From a virus, in IMG/VR virus record IMGVR_UViG_3300024518_003791, positions 1-31,642 of that record: a stretch of 31,642 nt of DNA; one strand, given 5' to 3'. The translations under genes and the position numbers were made by a program. Of this stretch, positions 1-8,195 are shown piece after piece (position 1 is the first letter of the stretch; each line of letters starts with the position of its first letter). The notes under the pieces are model-generated. The model had not been told where the DNA came from and searched no databases. It saw nothing but the letters and a program-made list of their open reading frames with translations.

Positions 1-249
1 CATCTGAAGGACGTTACCAAAGCCTCGACCCAGGGCGCTACCTGCTGCCTGCCAGCCTGAGCGGGTGTCTTCGTCGCCTAAAGCTAGGCGCTTGTTCTCC
101 TCGATGAGTTGTTCCCATTCTTCTTGGAATCGGCCTCCGGGGAGGGAAGGGGTTGACGGCTCTTGCACCGCCCAGGGGTCATCAATCGTGGGTGTCGTGG
201 ACTCCGTAGGGAATGGCGTAGATGACCAGGGGTCATTTAGATTGGGCAA
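1..249 (-). CDS. Partial DPW-motif phage protein (N-terminal 83 residues)
   Basis: The gene runs off the left edge of the window, so only its start is seen. The frame has no ATG; TTG at 249 is the best visible start and lies inside the end of the preceding gene (17 bp overlap), with GGGAAAG just upstream. The visible part is Pro/Ser/Thr-rich, with the tripeptide DPW twice in the first 30 residues, then a charged helix (EEWEQLIEENKRLALGDED) and a Gly/Ala stretch (ALGRGFGN) resembling ALGQMSQ in the upstream gene. It is last in the visible virion operon and is probably a virion or ejection protein. No family is recognised, and the start is uncertain. Confidence 0.5.
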   Translation of the reverse strand, partial: MPNLNDPWSSTPFPTESTTPTIDDPWAVQEPSTPSLPGGRFQEEWEQLIEENKRLALGDEDTRSGWQAAGSALGRGFGNVLQM

Positions 250-1336
250 GACTTTCCCTGATGAGTCGAAGCATACTTCGCTTCATCTCCTTAGGCATGT
301 TTCCCCACGCCTCAGGAGACCAGTTATCTTGAATATAAGACGCCTCTTCAGGAGTTAACTCAGTATCTTCCGGCTTATCTCTACCTTGACGAGTCGGGGC
401 AAGATCCTCACCGAGTCCAGCCTCGTTCTTAACAACGGAAGATCTCTGTTTAGCTGCGGACATCTTTGCTATCTCCGCCTCTACCTCTAACTTCATTCTC
501 CCCTTGGTCTCTATGTACGCTTCCACCCACCCATCCTTCGTCCCCTTGTACGAGAGCATCGCCTCTTCCGTCTTCGCTTTGACACGAGCATCAATGGCGT
601 TCTTCTCTCTGAGACCTTCAGCTACGGTGGGTTGACGGATTCCCTTCTTAGGAAGAGATCCCTCGTATCGAGTCTTCCCAGTCTTCTTGTCGATTCCCCT
701 GAAGCCTCCCTCGAAAGTAAAGATTCTTGGATCGTCTACTTCGTCCGGTCGATTAATCGCTTCCAGTTGAGTCTCCAGCTTGAGAAGTTCCTTTCGTCGG
801 CCTTCCACTCCTTCACCCGGAGCCGCTACGCTTAACGTATCAATCCTCTGTTGCCAGCCTGTCTTTTCTTCCGGGCTCAATCTCTCATTATTGTCTACGC
901 TGTGTCGAACCGTATCTGCAATGGACTGAAGGGATTCCATACCACGACTCGTAGCCTCTCTAAAAGCCTCCGCTCTTTCTTCGGATGCAGCACGCTCCTC
1001 TTCCTGGAGTACCCGGTTCCGATCCTTATTAATCAGCCCGATCTTGTCAAACAACTCCTGCCGGTTCATGGCACGTTCGCGTTCACCCTCGTACTGTTTC
1101 TGCTGGAAGTCGTCCTTCCTCTCGGCAGACCAGTCATTCAAGCCGGACGCAAGGGCAGAACCCGCGTTAACTCTAGGGTCTAACGCCGCCTGTGACATCT
1201 GACCGAGTGCTCTACCCAGTCCCCCTAGTTGCCCCCTTGCGTACCAGGGCTCTTGCTCTACGGGCTGCTGCTGGTTAAGGAGTTGATCGTACATATCCTG
1301 ATAGAGGTACGGGTTTTGATTCATTGGTCCGCCCAT
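233..1336 (-). CDS. Predicted virion/ejection protein, coiled coil
   Basis: A 367-residue protein. The N-terminus is Gln/Asn/Tyr-rich (NPYLYQDMYDQLLNQQQP), followed by a Gly/Ala segment around residues 37-70 and a long charged, heptad-like helical region at about 75-190 rich in Glu, Arg and Gln. The C-terminal half is charged and Lys/Glu-rich. There is no signal peptide or membrane span. It starts 4 bp after the stop of the Gly-rich virion protein upstream; ATG 1336 (GGGGGT upstream) or ATG 1324 could be used. Position after the nozzle genes and this composition fit internal virion/ejection proteins of podoviruses. That role is inferred from context; no catalytic motif is seen. Confidence 0.7.
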   Translation of the reverse strand: MGGPMNQNPYLYQDMYDQLLNQQQPVEQEPWYARGQLGGLGRALGQMSQAALDPRVNAGSALASGLNDWSAERKDDFQQKQYEGERERAMNRQELFDKIGLINKDRNRVLQEEERAASEERAEAFREATSRGMESLQSIADTVRHSVDNNERLSPEEKTGWQQRIDTLSVAAPGEGVEGRRKELLKLETQLEAINRPDEVDDPRIFTFEGGFRGIDKKTGKTRYEGSLPKKGIRQPTVAEGLREKNAIDARVKAKTEEAMLSYKGTKDGWVEAYIETKGRMKLEVEAEIAKMSAAKQRSSVVKNEAGLGEDLAPTRQGRDKPEDTELTPEEASYIQDNWSPEAWGNMPKEMKRSMLRLIRESLAQSK

Positions 1337-1340
1337 ATTC

Positions 1341-3134
1341 TTAGTACCCCCACGTATTGTTCACAGAGACTCCGCCCCATCCGGAGTTACCCGCTCCGCC
1401 AGCCATCGTTCCGGCGCCAGCTCCTACTCCACCACCTCCGCCTCCACCGCCGAATCCACTCGGCATGCCAGAGTCGTAGGCGCCTATCCCTGCGGATAAT
1501 CCTGCTCCGAGAGCTGCCCCCCAGTTCATGCTGGGCTGAGGAACGTACTGAGGAGCCCCTGTCCCCGACTGAGAGTGAGGCGCTATGTTCGAGATCATGC
1601 CAAGCCTACGGAGGTAGTTGTCTAGGTTCCTATCTGCCGTGTTCTCGTTCCAGAGGCGACGTTGGAAGTTGGTTCCCGCTGTTGCAGCTCGTCTGGAGTT
1701 ATCAGACTGAAGGGCTCCTAGTGCCATCTGATAATAAGGAACATCCTGACCCGAAGAGGCGAACGCAGGCCACATGCCGAGGCCGCCCATCATTTCACCG
1801 GTAACTTGATTCGCTGATTGCTGTCCAAGTCCTAACCCGAACTGATTGAGGTCGCTAACCGAGTTGATCATCCCCGCGTTCTGTCCTCGTCTTGCGAGAG
1901 CATCTTGCATCACGGCGATATCTCTACCCCTAGCGTCCGCTATGTCAGCCCCGTACCTGGCAGCGGAGGCCCCTTGACCTGCTGCCGCTATCTGAGCTGC
2001 GTTCTGAGCTGCGGCGATGTCTCGTTGATTCACCATGCCGAGGGTGTTGCCACTCATGTTGAGGTGCTGACCGTACATGCCACCCTGTAATCCCGTTAGT
2101 CCGGAAGCGAGGGCCTCTGCTTGTTCTTCCGCGGAACGGGCTCTGGCGAGAGCGTACTCGGACCCAGAGGACTGCCCCACACGAGACCGGTTAAGGTCCC
2201 CAAGAGCAAGTTGGCCCTGTTCCATTGTCCGTCTCTCGATATCAGCGGCTCCCGCCAGGTACTGTTCGTTCTGCAAGATGTTCAGGAACTCGGGATCGAG
2301 GAAGCGTCTTGCGTTCTGTCCGAAGAGTCCTCCACCTGACGCGTCTCCTATGGATCCACCGCCTCCACCTCCACCACTCATGCTGTACCCGCCGCCGGAT
2401 CCGCGGAAGCTACCAGCTCCGGCACCGGGACCACTAGCCCCGTAACCACTGGCCCAGCCATTCGCTCCGGGCTGCGGAGAGTAAGGGCCGAACTCGTTGC
2501 CCAGGTTCCCGTTGATGAACTGCATCATTAGGCTCTGAGGGCCTTCGAGGTTCGCTCCAGACGTGCGATCATACATCGCCTGTTGCATGGGGTTGATTCC
2601 ACCCTGAGCGACGTTAGCAAGCATCCCTTGGCCTTGTAGCATCCACGGGTCTGGGCCTGCGTTGGCGCCGAGCTGCATCATTAGTTGCTCGAAGTCGGGT
2701 TGACCACCTCCACCGCCACCGCCTCCTCCGCCACCACCTCCACCGCCAGTGGGAGCGTCTCCGTATCGACCTCCTTGACTGGGAGAATTGGCAGGGGTTG
2801 GCATCGCCAGTCCACCAAGTCTTGCAAAGGGATCTAGGCTGTTCGCGTTTGTACCCCCTATGCCTTGCCCCATCTGAGAGAAGTACTGTCCCATCGTTGG
2901 GTTGTAGCCAAACGGGGCAACGTATTGGTTATTCTGAGCGTTGAATAGATTCTGGATCTCATTGAGGCCCGTGGTCATGGGACCAGTGAGGCTTCTCCAG
3001 GGCTCGTAAGTCGACCCGCTCGTTCTATTCGCCGGGTCCTGCTGCCACCGTTGGGCGTTCTCCGCCTGTTGCATCGCCTGCTGCTGCTGATCGTAGGACA
3101 TGTAGGCTGCGGCCAGCCCTGCTACCCAAGCCAT
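1341..3134 (-). CDS. Gly-rich virion protein, probable ejection protein
   Basis: A 597-residue protein. A short hydrophobic N-terminus (MAWVAGLAAAYMSY) is followed by a Gln/Ala helix (QQQQAMQQAENAQRWQQ). This start resembles internal virion proteins of the T7 gp14 type, which form part of the ejection channel. Low-complexity Gly tracts follow: 15 consecutive Gly near residue 135, more at about 255 and 565. Between them lies an Ala/Gln helical region with many Met, Asn and Gln. The context (after adaptor and nozzle, next to a coiled-coil protein) supports a DNA-ejection role, but the identification rests on position and composition. ATG 3134 follows the preceding stop by 2 bp, with AGAGGG upstream. 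Confidence 0.7.
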   Translation of the reverse strand: MAWVAGLAAAYMSYDQQQQAMQQAENAQRWQQDPANRTSGSTYEPWRSLTGPMTTGLNEIQNLFNAQNNQYVAPFGYNPTMGQYFSQMGQGIGGTNANSLDPFARLGGLAMPTPANSPSQGGRYGDAPTGGGGGGGGGGGGGGGQPDFEQLMMQLGANAGPDPWMLQGQGMLANVAQGGINPMQQAMYDRTSGANLEGPQSLMMQFINGNLGNEFGPYSPQPGANGWASGYGASGPGAGAGSFRGSGGGYSMSGGGGGGGSIGDASGGGLFGQNARRFLDPEFLNILQNEQYLAGAADIERRTMEQGQLALGDLNRSRVGQSSGSEYALARARSAEEQAEALASGLTGLQGGMYGQHLNMSGNTLGMVNQRDIAAAQNAAQIAAAGQGASAARYGADIADARGRDIAVMQDALARRGQNAGMINSVSDLNQFGLGLGQQSANQVTGEMMGGLGMWPAFASSGQDVPYYQMALGALQSDNSRRAATAGTNFQRRLWNENTADRNLDNYLRRLGMISNIAPHSQSGTGAPQYVPQPSMNWGAALGAGLSAGIGAYDSGMPSGFGGGGGGGGVGAGAGTMAGGAGNSGWGGVSVNNTWGY

Positions 3135-3136
3135 TG

Positions 3137-3592
3137 TTAAGCTACCCTCTCTTTTTTCGCTACGGGTTCCGCTAGATGCACGTACTCAACATGCCTCGGC
3201 TCCCATCCTCGCGCCTGTAAAATTTTCGCAACGTTAGGCTGCACGGTGAGCCCTCTGACTTCGACGGTCATTCCCGCATCGCTCCATGCGTCCTCTAGTA
3301 CGTTTAGCGATTGATCAAGGAGGCTTACTCCTTCGGGGATATCACCTGTCTTCGCCATCGCTACGAAGGTAGCCTGGAAGTGGGGGCCATGATCGATCAT
3401 CTCAAGAACAAAACCCCCGACCTCTGCCCCGTCCCAATCACAGCGAAACGGGAGGAGACAAGGAGAAGAGAGCCCCGCCTTAATGACCGGTAGGCAAAGG
3501 CCGGGAGCGTGTTCAGCAGTTATTTCTAACCACCTTTCTATTTTCTTTTGGCTATCGGCTACGTGGTAGTTTAGTTTGTGGATCGAAAGCAT
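3137..3592 (-). CDS. GNAT-like protein in the virion operon
   Basis: A 151-residue protein. Its C-terminal third (LTVQPNVAKILQARGW followed by EYVHL) resembles the final motif of GNAT acetyltransferases, where an Asn/Pro-Asn helix and a Gly-Trp/Phe turn precede the last strand. The central strands (GGFVLEMIDHG, FQATFVAMA) are compatible with the fold. A clear acetyl-CoA loop (R/Q-x-x-G-x-G/A) is not visible, so the fold may be used structurally. Acetyltransferase-like proteins occur next to internal virion genes of podoviruses (T7 gp13 position). ATG 3592 has CTGGGG upstream. Enzyme activity is doubtful. Confidence 0.6.
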   Translation of the reverse strand: MLSIHKLNYHVADSQKKIERWLEITAEHAPGLCLPVIKAGLSSPCLLPFRCDWDGAEVGGFVLEMIDHGPHFQATFVAMAKTGDIPEGVSLLDQSLNVLEDAWSDAGMTVEVRGLTVQPNVAKILQARGWEPRHVEYVHLAEPVAKKERVA

Positions 3593-3594
3593 AA

Positions 3595-3984
3595 TTACCC
3601 CAGGATCAGATATCGAAAGTCAGAGTCGGCGACGTTACTGTCGTGCTCCACGGTAAAGGATCCGACGTGAAGGGACCCGACGGTCTGAGTGTCCGTCCTT
3701 CCGGTCACGTAGCTTGCTGGATCAATAAAAACGTACTGGAGTCGAGCTGCGGATACGGCGTCTAGCGGCTGAAGAGCGATGCAGGAGGTTTTACTCAGCC
3801 TGGAATCGAACACGGCAGTCTTCCCCGTACTGTTCGCTATCGTGAATTCTCCCCCTACGTTCAACTTGCCGCGAAGGAACTGAACTAGATGACGGTGAAT
3901 CTGAGCCGCAAACTCAATAAACTTATTCCATGTCGCGACCTGAGTAGCAGGCTTAGGGATAGGGTATTCAGTGAAGGTGCTCAT
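3595..3984 (-). CDS. Small beta-rich virion/tail protein
   Basis: A 129-residue protein. After a helical start (WNKFIEFAAQIHRHLVQFLRG) the rest is predicted beta: GEFTIANSTGKTAVFDSRL, then SCIALQPLDAVSAARLQYVF, ending in GSFTVEHDSN...DFRYLILG. This pattern (variable strands, Pro-Leu-x-Ala-x-x-Ala-A, terminal FTV...RYLILG) recurs in small phage tail-associated proteins encoded beside nozzle genes. I know the pattern but have no named function for it. The start ATG overlaps the nozzle stop (ATGA), so translation is probably coupled; GGAAGG lies upstream. Confidence 0.7.
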   Translation of the reverse strand: MSTFTEYPIPKPATQVATWNKFIEFAAQIHRHLVQFLRGKLNVGGEFTIANSTGKTAVFDSRLSKTSCIALQPLDAVSAARLQYVFIDPASYVTGRTDTQTVGSLHVGSFTVEHDSNVADSDFRYLILG

Positions 3985-5576
3985 CTGTATTCGCCTTCCC
4001 CTGACACATCGACATCAATGCCATGAATTACGTTCCATACAGAGTGAGCGGTAGCCTCCGCATAATGCACCTCGATCTCAATATAGGGAGCTACCAGAGG
4101 GAACCCATCGATGGCCCATCCTTCCTGGTTCTCTCCCGTCACCGCATTCACCACGTGGACTGCCGCGTTTTGGTCAGGAGTTAAGTAGCCCCTGACCGTT
4201 ATCGTAGTGGCCCCAGTCCCCACTACTCGAACACGATGGACTTCAGTTTGTCCCGGAAAGAGAGAAAATCTACCCGTAAGGAATGAGGCCGCCCTCGCGG
4301 TAGGAGACAGCGCCACGGCATGAACTCGATCAAGTTCTACGTAGGCTATATCATCTCCATCGTACCTGGACCGGTAAGGGAGAATGTCATCCTCGTAGGA
4401 GACTAGAGGCCCATACCTCGAAAGGTCGTCCACATACTGGAGTCCCCACCTGTCAAGATCTTTGTCGTATTGGAGAATGATCGCATCGTCACTAGGGGCT
4501 GAGTCCACAGTACTAGCGTCAGTCGGTTGCCCGTACCGCCATGACACGATGGAGCTGTTCACCCCTCCGGCCCCCCAGATCCGATAGTCCGGGATCCGGT
4601 ACCAACCAAGATTGGTCGTCGTGATCGATATCCCACCAGTCAAGGGCGTGGTAAGGAAATCAGCAGCAGACCCAGCGTAGAGGAGTTCCTGATTGAGGCC
4701 CGTGTCAATAGGAACCACAGTCTCCCCATTGATGACCTGCTTGAAGCCACCACGAGAGAAGTAGAAGACATCCACCCCGCTCTTAACGATAGACTCAGGG
4801 GCTACGCATCCATCCCCTATGCTTCCAATCTCGTGAACATCCCACAGAGGGACACCACCCGTGTGCTGGCAGCGGTAGACACGGAGGTCGGTGAAGATTA
4901 GGAAGTAGTCCTCGAACCCCTCCAATCCCATGATTTCACCGGCATCAGCCTTGAGGTCAAGCCAACCAGCTAGAGTAGTCTCGGAAGGGTCGAAGTCTGA
5001 GGCATCGTCTCTCGCACTCCAAAAGAACCGGTTAGGCTCTCCGGAGGCTCCACCAAGGATTAAGTGTTGCCCAGATGTAGTACAGAACCTTGCGTGAGGG
5101 TTATAGGTACTAGTGACTAGATCCTCAAACGTCACCGCTACAGTAGAGTGATCGTAAAATTGGACCGTATTCACTCCATTGCAGGCGATGATGTTGTTCC
5201 CGAACCTACAGAAATCCCAGGCATTATCAGACGAGGAGTAGGCTCCCCCTACTAGCCGATCTACATCTCCCTGGGGTGTATCAATTGCGAGACGACTAAG
5301 AATCGCATCCGGAGCCCCCGCAACCCCATCTCCAGCCGCGATGTAGATAGCCCTAACGAAGTCCCCAGAAGAGTCCAGTTCTCGGCAAGAGAAGCGTCCT
5401 CGGTAATCCACCGTTGTCCCATCAACAGATCCTAGGTCGGTCTGAGCGGTGAGGTTATACGCAGGACCCCAACCGTTAGGGCGAGGGTGAGCATTCACCA
5501 CCAGGCGAAGGCCCATAGTATTGATCGAGGTATCCGGTCGCCAGTCCTCGAAGGGGATGTATTGAATTGGGCTCAT
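3981..5576 (-). CDS. Tail nozzle-like protein (P22 gp10 / T7 gp12 type)
   Basis: A 531-residue protein with many short beta strands and repeated aromatic/Asp turns, as in the propeller-like nozzle proteins that extend a podovirus tail below the adaptor. Typical segments are VDYRGRFSCREL near the start, a run resembling propeller blades at about 140-260 (HLILGGASGEPNRFFWSA, YFLIFTDLRVYR), and FYFSRGGFKQVINGETVVP, a motif common in these tail proteins. It lies directly after the adaptor gene (2 bp gap), the same gene order as T7 gp11-gp12 and P22 gp4-gp10. The family call is by pattern and position. Confidence 0.68.
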   Translation of the reverse strand: MSPIQYIPFEDWRPDTSINTMGLRLVVNAHPRPNGWGPAYNLTAQTDLGSVDGTTVDYRGRFSCRELDSSGDFVRAIYIAAGDGVAGAPDAILSRLAIDTPQGDVDRLVGGAYSSSDNAWDFCRFGNNIIACNGVNTVQFYDHSTVAVTFEDLVTSTYNPHARFCTTSGQHLILGGASGEPNRFFWSARDDASDFDPSETTLAGWLDLKADAGEIMGLEGFEDYFLIFTDLRVYRCQHTGGVPLWDVHEIGSIGDGCVAPESIVKSGVDVFYFSRGGFKQVINGETVVPIDTGLNQELLYAGSAADFLTTPLTGGISITTTNLGWYRIPDYRIWGAGGVNSSIVSWRYGQPTDASTVDSAPSDDAIILQYDKDLDRWGLQYVDDLSRYGPLVSYEDDILPYRSRYDGDDIAYVELDRVHAVALSPTARAASFLTGRFSLFPGQTEVHRVRVVGTGATTITVRGYLTPDQNAAVHVVNAVTGENQEGWAIDGFPLVAPYIEIEVHYAEATAHSVWNVIHGIDVDVSGEGEYR

Positions 5577-5578
5577 AC

Positions 5579-6394
5579 CTAGAAACCCCAGTTATATAGG
5601 CGTCCACGACCCCAACTGTGCCGTCGTCCACGTCCACCATAGCCCGGTAGTTGTGTAGGCGAGATCTCTTTGATTCCTTGTAGGGCCTGGGTCTTGGTTA
5701 CGAGCCTGGTCTCTTCCTCGAGGTATCTCTGGAGGTGAGCCTGGGCCTTTTCGGGCGCTCGACTGTAGGTCTGATGGTAAAGGTAGCAGGCATACTCGTA
5801 GACGAGTCGGTAGGCGTTCTTCGTATCGAACCATTCACTCGTGTAGGCATCGGTCATCTCCGTCCCCGTAGCGAGGTCTGTCTCAAAGGGGACGAACCAT
5901 TTCCACACCGAACTCACGTATGCCTGAGTGGGTCTACCAGGCCCACCGACGAAGTCCACTTGAAAGAAGTAATCAGTGACGTCTGACGCCTGCGGGATCG
6001 GCCACACATGCAGCTGGTTCGATACCCAGGCGTAAACCCTAGGCGTTCCCTCGGTACTGAGAGTAGAGGTCTCCGCGAGGTTAGCCCAGAGATCGATCGG
6101 GTCAATTGGCGCCAGCTCCCAGGAGTGCTCGTCGTCCGACTTGTCAAATAGATGAACGGCGTTGATCTTCGAGACATCCGAATTCGCTACGTCAGTCCCG
6201 ATCAGAATGTCATACTGAAACTGGCCTTCCACAACGTCAATCTCGTCCACCCGTCGTTGAAAGTGGAGGTCCAGCTGGTCACAATGGCGAATAGCGTCAA
6301 CGATAGCGTTCTTAATCTTCGCTACTTCTTCGGTGGAATCTCCACGCGATAACGATTGTCTCACCGCTGCAACCAGCGTACCCCAGTTACTCAT
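5579..6394 (-). CDS. Head-tail adaptor (T7 gp11 / P22 gp4-like)
   Basis: A 271-residue protein that probably forms the ring between portal and tail nozzle. The N-terminal helix (IKNAIVDAIRHCDQLDLHFQ) followed by FxYD-type strands, the middle segment RVYAWVSNQLHVWPIP, and the later helical bundle (YEYACYLYHQTYSRAPEKA...LEEETRLVTKTQAL) match the layout of podoviral adaptor proteins. The C-terminus is Gly/Arg/Trp-rich (GYGGRGRRHSWGRGRLY). ATG 6394 is immediately adjacent to the preceding stop. Gene order between capsid and nozzle agrees with this call. Confidence 0.68.
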   Translation of the reverse strand: MSNWGTLVAAVRQSLSRGDSTEEVAKIKNAIVDAIRHCDQLDLHFQRRVDEIDVVEGQFQYDILIGTDVANSDVSKINAVHLFDKSDDEHSWELAPIDPIDLWANLAETSTLSTEGTPRVYAWVSNQLHVWPIPQASDVTDYFFQVDFVGGPGRPTQAYVSSVWKWFVPFETDLATGTEMTDAYTSEWFDTKNAYRLVYEYACYLYHQTYSRAPEKAQAHLQRYLEEETRLVTKTQALQGIKEISPTQLPGYGGRGRRHSWGRGRLYNWGF

Positions 6395-6853
6395 TTATGC
6401 CGGACTCCAAGGATTCCGTCCACCAGCACGAGCCGAGACGGTGATCGCGTGTTTGATCTGGCACAACTGGCCAGTCGCAACGGCCGTCGCTACCCGGAAC
6501 TGAATGTAAGCGGTCTCGCTCGAAGTAACGACAGAAGCACCCGCAAAGGTGTCGGTCTCTCGAACCACTTCAGTAGCCCCGAGATTGGCGGTCGTGTAGG
6601 AGAGGAGGGTTGTGGTTGTACCACCGTCCACCAACTCCAGCACCGCGGTACCCGTGGGCGTAGCGTGAGCGTCCAGCTCTTCACTTACGGTCCAAGCCTT
6701 CACTACAACGACACCCTTAGCAAGGCGCCAGAGTTTGACTACATCGTCTTCGACATAGATCCGGTCGGTAGTAATATCGCTCAGGCTCTCGCCTGCACCT
6801 TGGGAGAACCAAGGACCACGGAAATACGAATCTTCTTTATAGGTAGAAGCCAT
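6395..6853 (-). CDS. Beta-rich head protein, possible decoration or completion protein
   Basis: A 152-residue acidic beta-rich protein with regular hydrophobic strands (VVKLWRLAKGVVVVKAWTV, GTAVLELVDGGTTTTLLSY) and Thr/Val-rich turns. It lies between the major capsid gene and the adaptor, where capsid decoration or head-completion proteins are often encoded. A strong AAAGGAGGATAT site precedes ATG 6853, consistent with high expression. No named family is recognised. Confidence 0.65.
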   Translation of the reverse strand: MASTYKEDSYFRGPWFSQGAGESLSDITTDRIYVEDDVVKLWRLAKGVVVVKAWTVSEELDAHATPTGTAVLELVDGGTTTTLLSYTTANLGATEVVRETDTFAGASVVTSSETAYIQFRVATAVATGQLCQIKHAITVSARAGGRNPWSPA

Positions 6854-6873
6854 GTTTTATATCCTCCTTTCTC

Positions 6874-8031
6874 TTAGCTTAGGTTAGGTTGGGCGTAATC
6901 GAGGGCAGTAAGACCAGACACCACAGGAGCGTAAGAAGAGACCACGATCTTGCCGTAGGATCTCTTAACGCTGGTTCCGTCGTTCCAGTCGAAGCGAGGG
7001 GCGATGGTACCGGAGACGAGCTTCGCGTAAACACGATGTTTATCGCCAGCATCCCAAGCGTTTGCGGTCCACTTGAGGTGATCACCCTTCGGGTTCATGC
7101 GGCCTACTGCTGTTACACAGGCACCGGCCCCGAAGAACACTCCACGTCTGACAGTATCGATAGCGACACTAGTCGAGGAGTTCATCCCGCGAGGAAGGAA
7201 GTTGTTCTCGAACAGAACCACGTTACCCCATTTGCCGAGAGCGTTAGTGAAGAACGGGTGGCCGGTAGCCTGTCCGCCCTGCAAGGCATTCGTCATGGTG
7301 GAGTACCAGTCGGTGTCACTCTGACGCAAGCGCCGGAGTTGGGCCGGATGGAGTTCTAAGCCGTAATACTCAGCATCACCCACTCTAAAGGGAGCGATGG
7401 GAAGAGGTAGACTTCGAGCGATCTCTTTCAAGTCATCGATGTGACCGATGTCAAGGAAGTCCACACTGGTAATCGTCTCGTCCGAGGGAGTACCAAGGAC
7501 AGATGCCGTAGCATCACAGCGATACGCGTGTTGATCGTCTGGAGTGTAGGGAGTGTTGTTGTCGGTGTAGCGCAAGTCAGTCTGACGGGTGTTCCCCGTC
7601 ATGTGATTCGCACGAGATGCACAGCGGCGCTCTTTGATGAGTCCGGACATGTTGGCCCGGAGTTCCTTCAAAGCGTCGAAGCTGACCCGTTGATCAACGA
7701 TATCGGTGTCATCGAAACGACCACCAATTCTCCAAAGATCAAGGATCACATCGTCAGTAGCTGTGTAGATCTCGCCTTCGTTACCCTCGATAATCTCATT
7801 ACCGAGAGCACCAGCGTTTTCACCCATCTTCTGTAGCCAAGTAAGGCGGATTCGGTCTCCGATACCCTTCTTAGCCTCGTCTATGTACACATAAGCATTG
7901 GACTTATGGCTCTTACCACTGAGTCCATATACTGGGTTTGTTGCGGGATCACTTTGATAGTAGTCCTGCCACAAGGATTTCGCCCAGAGTTTTTGAGTCT
8001 CGGGGGCGTTTACATCATAATACCTAGCCAA
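6874..8031 (-). CDS. Major capsid protein, N4 gp56 family
   Basis: A 385-residue shell protein. It shows features of the N4-gp56-type capsid family (PF13252, formerly DUF4043): an N-terminal WAKSLWQDYYQSDP region, GDRIRLTWLQKM...GNEIIEGNEGEI near residues 55-90, a helix with aromatic and Asp residues (LDLWRIGGRFDDTDI), and later GRMNPKGDHLKWTANAWDAGDKHRVYAKLVSG in two blocks around 310-345. Length fits the family. There is no ATG near the N-terminus; TTG 8031 with AGGAGG 8 nt upstream is the start, unusual for such an abundant protein. A dedicated promoter and structured leader precede it. Confidence 0.88.
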   Translation of the reverse strand: MARYYDVNAPETQKLWAKSLWQDYYQSDPATNPVYGLSGKSHKSNAYVYIDEAKKGIGDRIRLTWLQKMGENAGALGNEIIEGNEGEIYTATDDVILDLWRIGGRFDDTDIVDQRVSFDALKELRANMSGLIKERRCASRANHMTGNTRQTDLRYTDNNTPYTPDDQHAYRCDATASVLGTPSDETITSVDFLDIGHIDDLKEIARSLPLPIAPFRVGDAEYYGLELHPAQLRRLRQSDTDWYSTMTNALQGGQATGHPFFTNALGKWGNVVLFENNFLPRGMNSSTSVAIDTVRRGVFFGAGACVTAVGRMNPKGDHLKWTANAWDAGDKHRVYAKLVSGTIAPRFDWNDGTSVKRSYGKIVVSSYAPVVSGLTALDYAQPNLS

Positions 8032-8160
8032 TTGTTCAGCCTCCTATTAGTTGTTATTTTTCATCCCAACTGAGACTGTTCCCGTCCCCTGTTGAAGGGC
8101 GTATGGTGGCTCCTTATGAGCCTGTCATCTTGGCTAGGCGTCTTCCGGCCTCATGACGGT
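8032..8160 (-). promoter_or_regulatory. Structured 5' leader of the major capsid mRNA
   Basis: The predicted start site near 8160 leaves about 129 nt before the TTG start. Read leftward the leader can form three successive hairpins: AGGC/GCCT (8148-8151 with 8136-8139), GGCTC-ATAAG-GAGCC (8108-8122) and CCCT-TCAAC-AGGG (8087-8099). The AGGAGG ribosome site remains unpaired. The hairpins may stabilise the abundant mRNA or mark a processing site. No T-tract follows them, so a terminator is unlikely. Confidence 0.5.
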
Positions 8161-8166
8161 AATCGA

Positions 8167-8195
8167 TACATATCACAATTCAAAGTCTATGTCAA
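8167..8195 (-). promoter_or_regulatory. Leftward promoter for the capsid operon
   Basis: Read leftward: TTGACA at 8195-8190, 17 bp spacer, TATGTA at 8172-8167, with TG one base before it (extended -10). The -35 box overlaps the TGA stop codon of the scaffold gene. The core TTGACATAG...TGATAT is shared with the promoter at 15587. Confidence 0.72.

Noticed and set aside
255-295. CTGATGA core resembling a hammerhead
   Set aside because: No GAAA partner or matching stems; the sequence is coding on the other strand.
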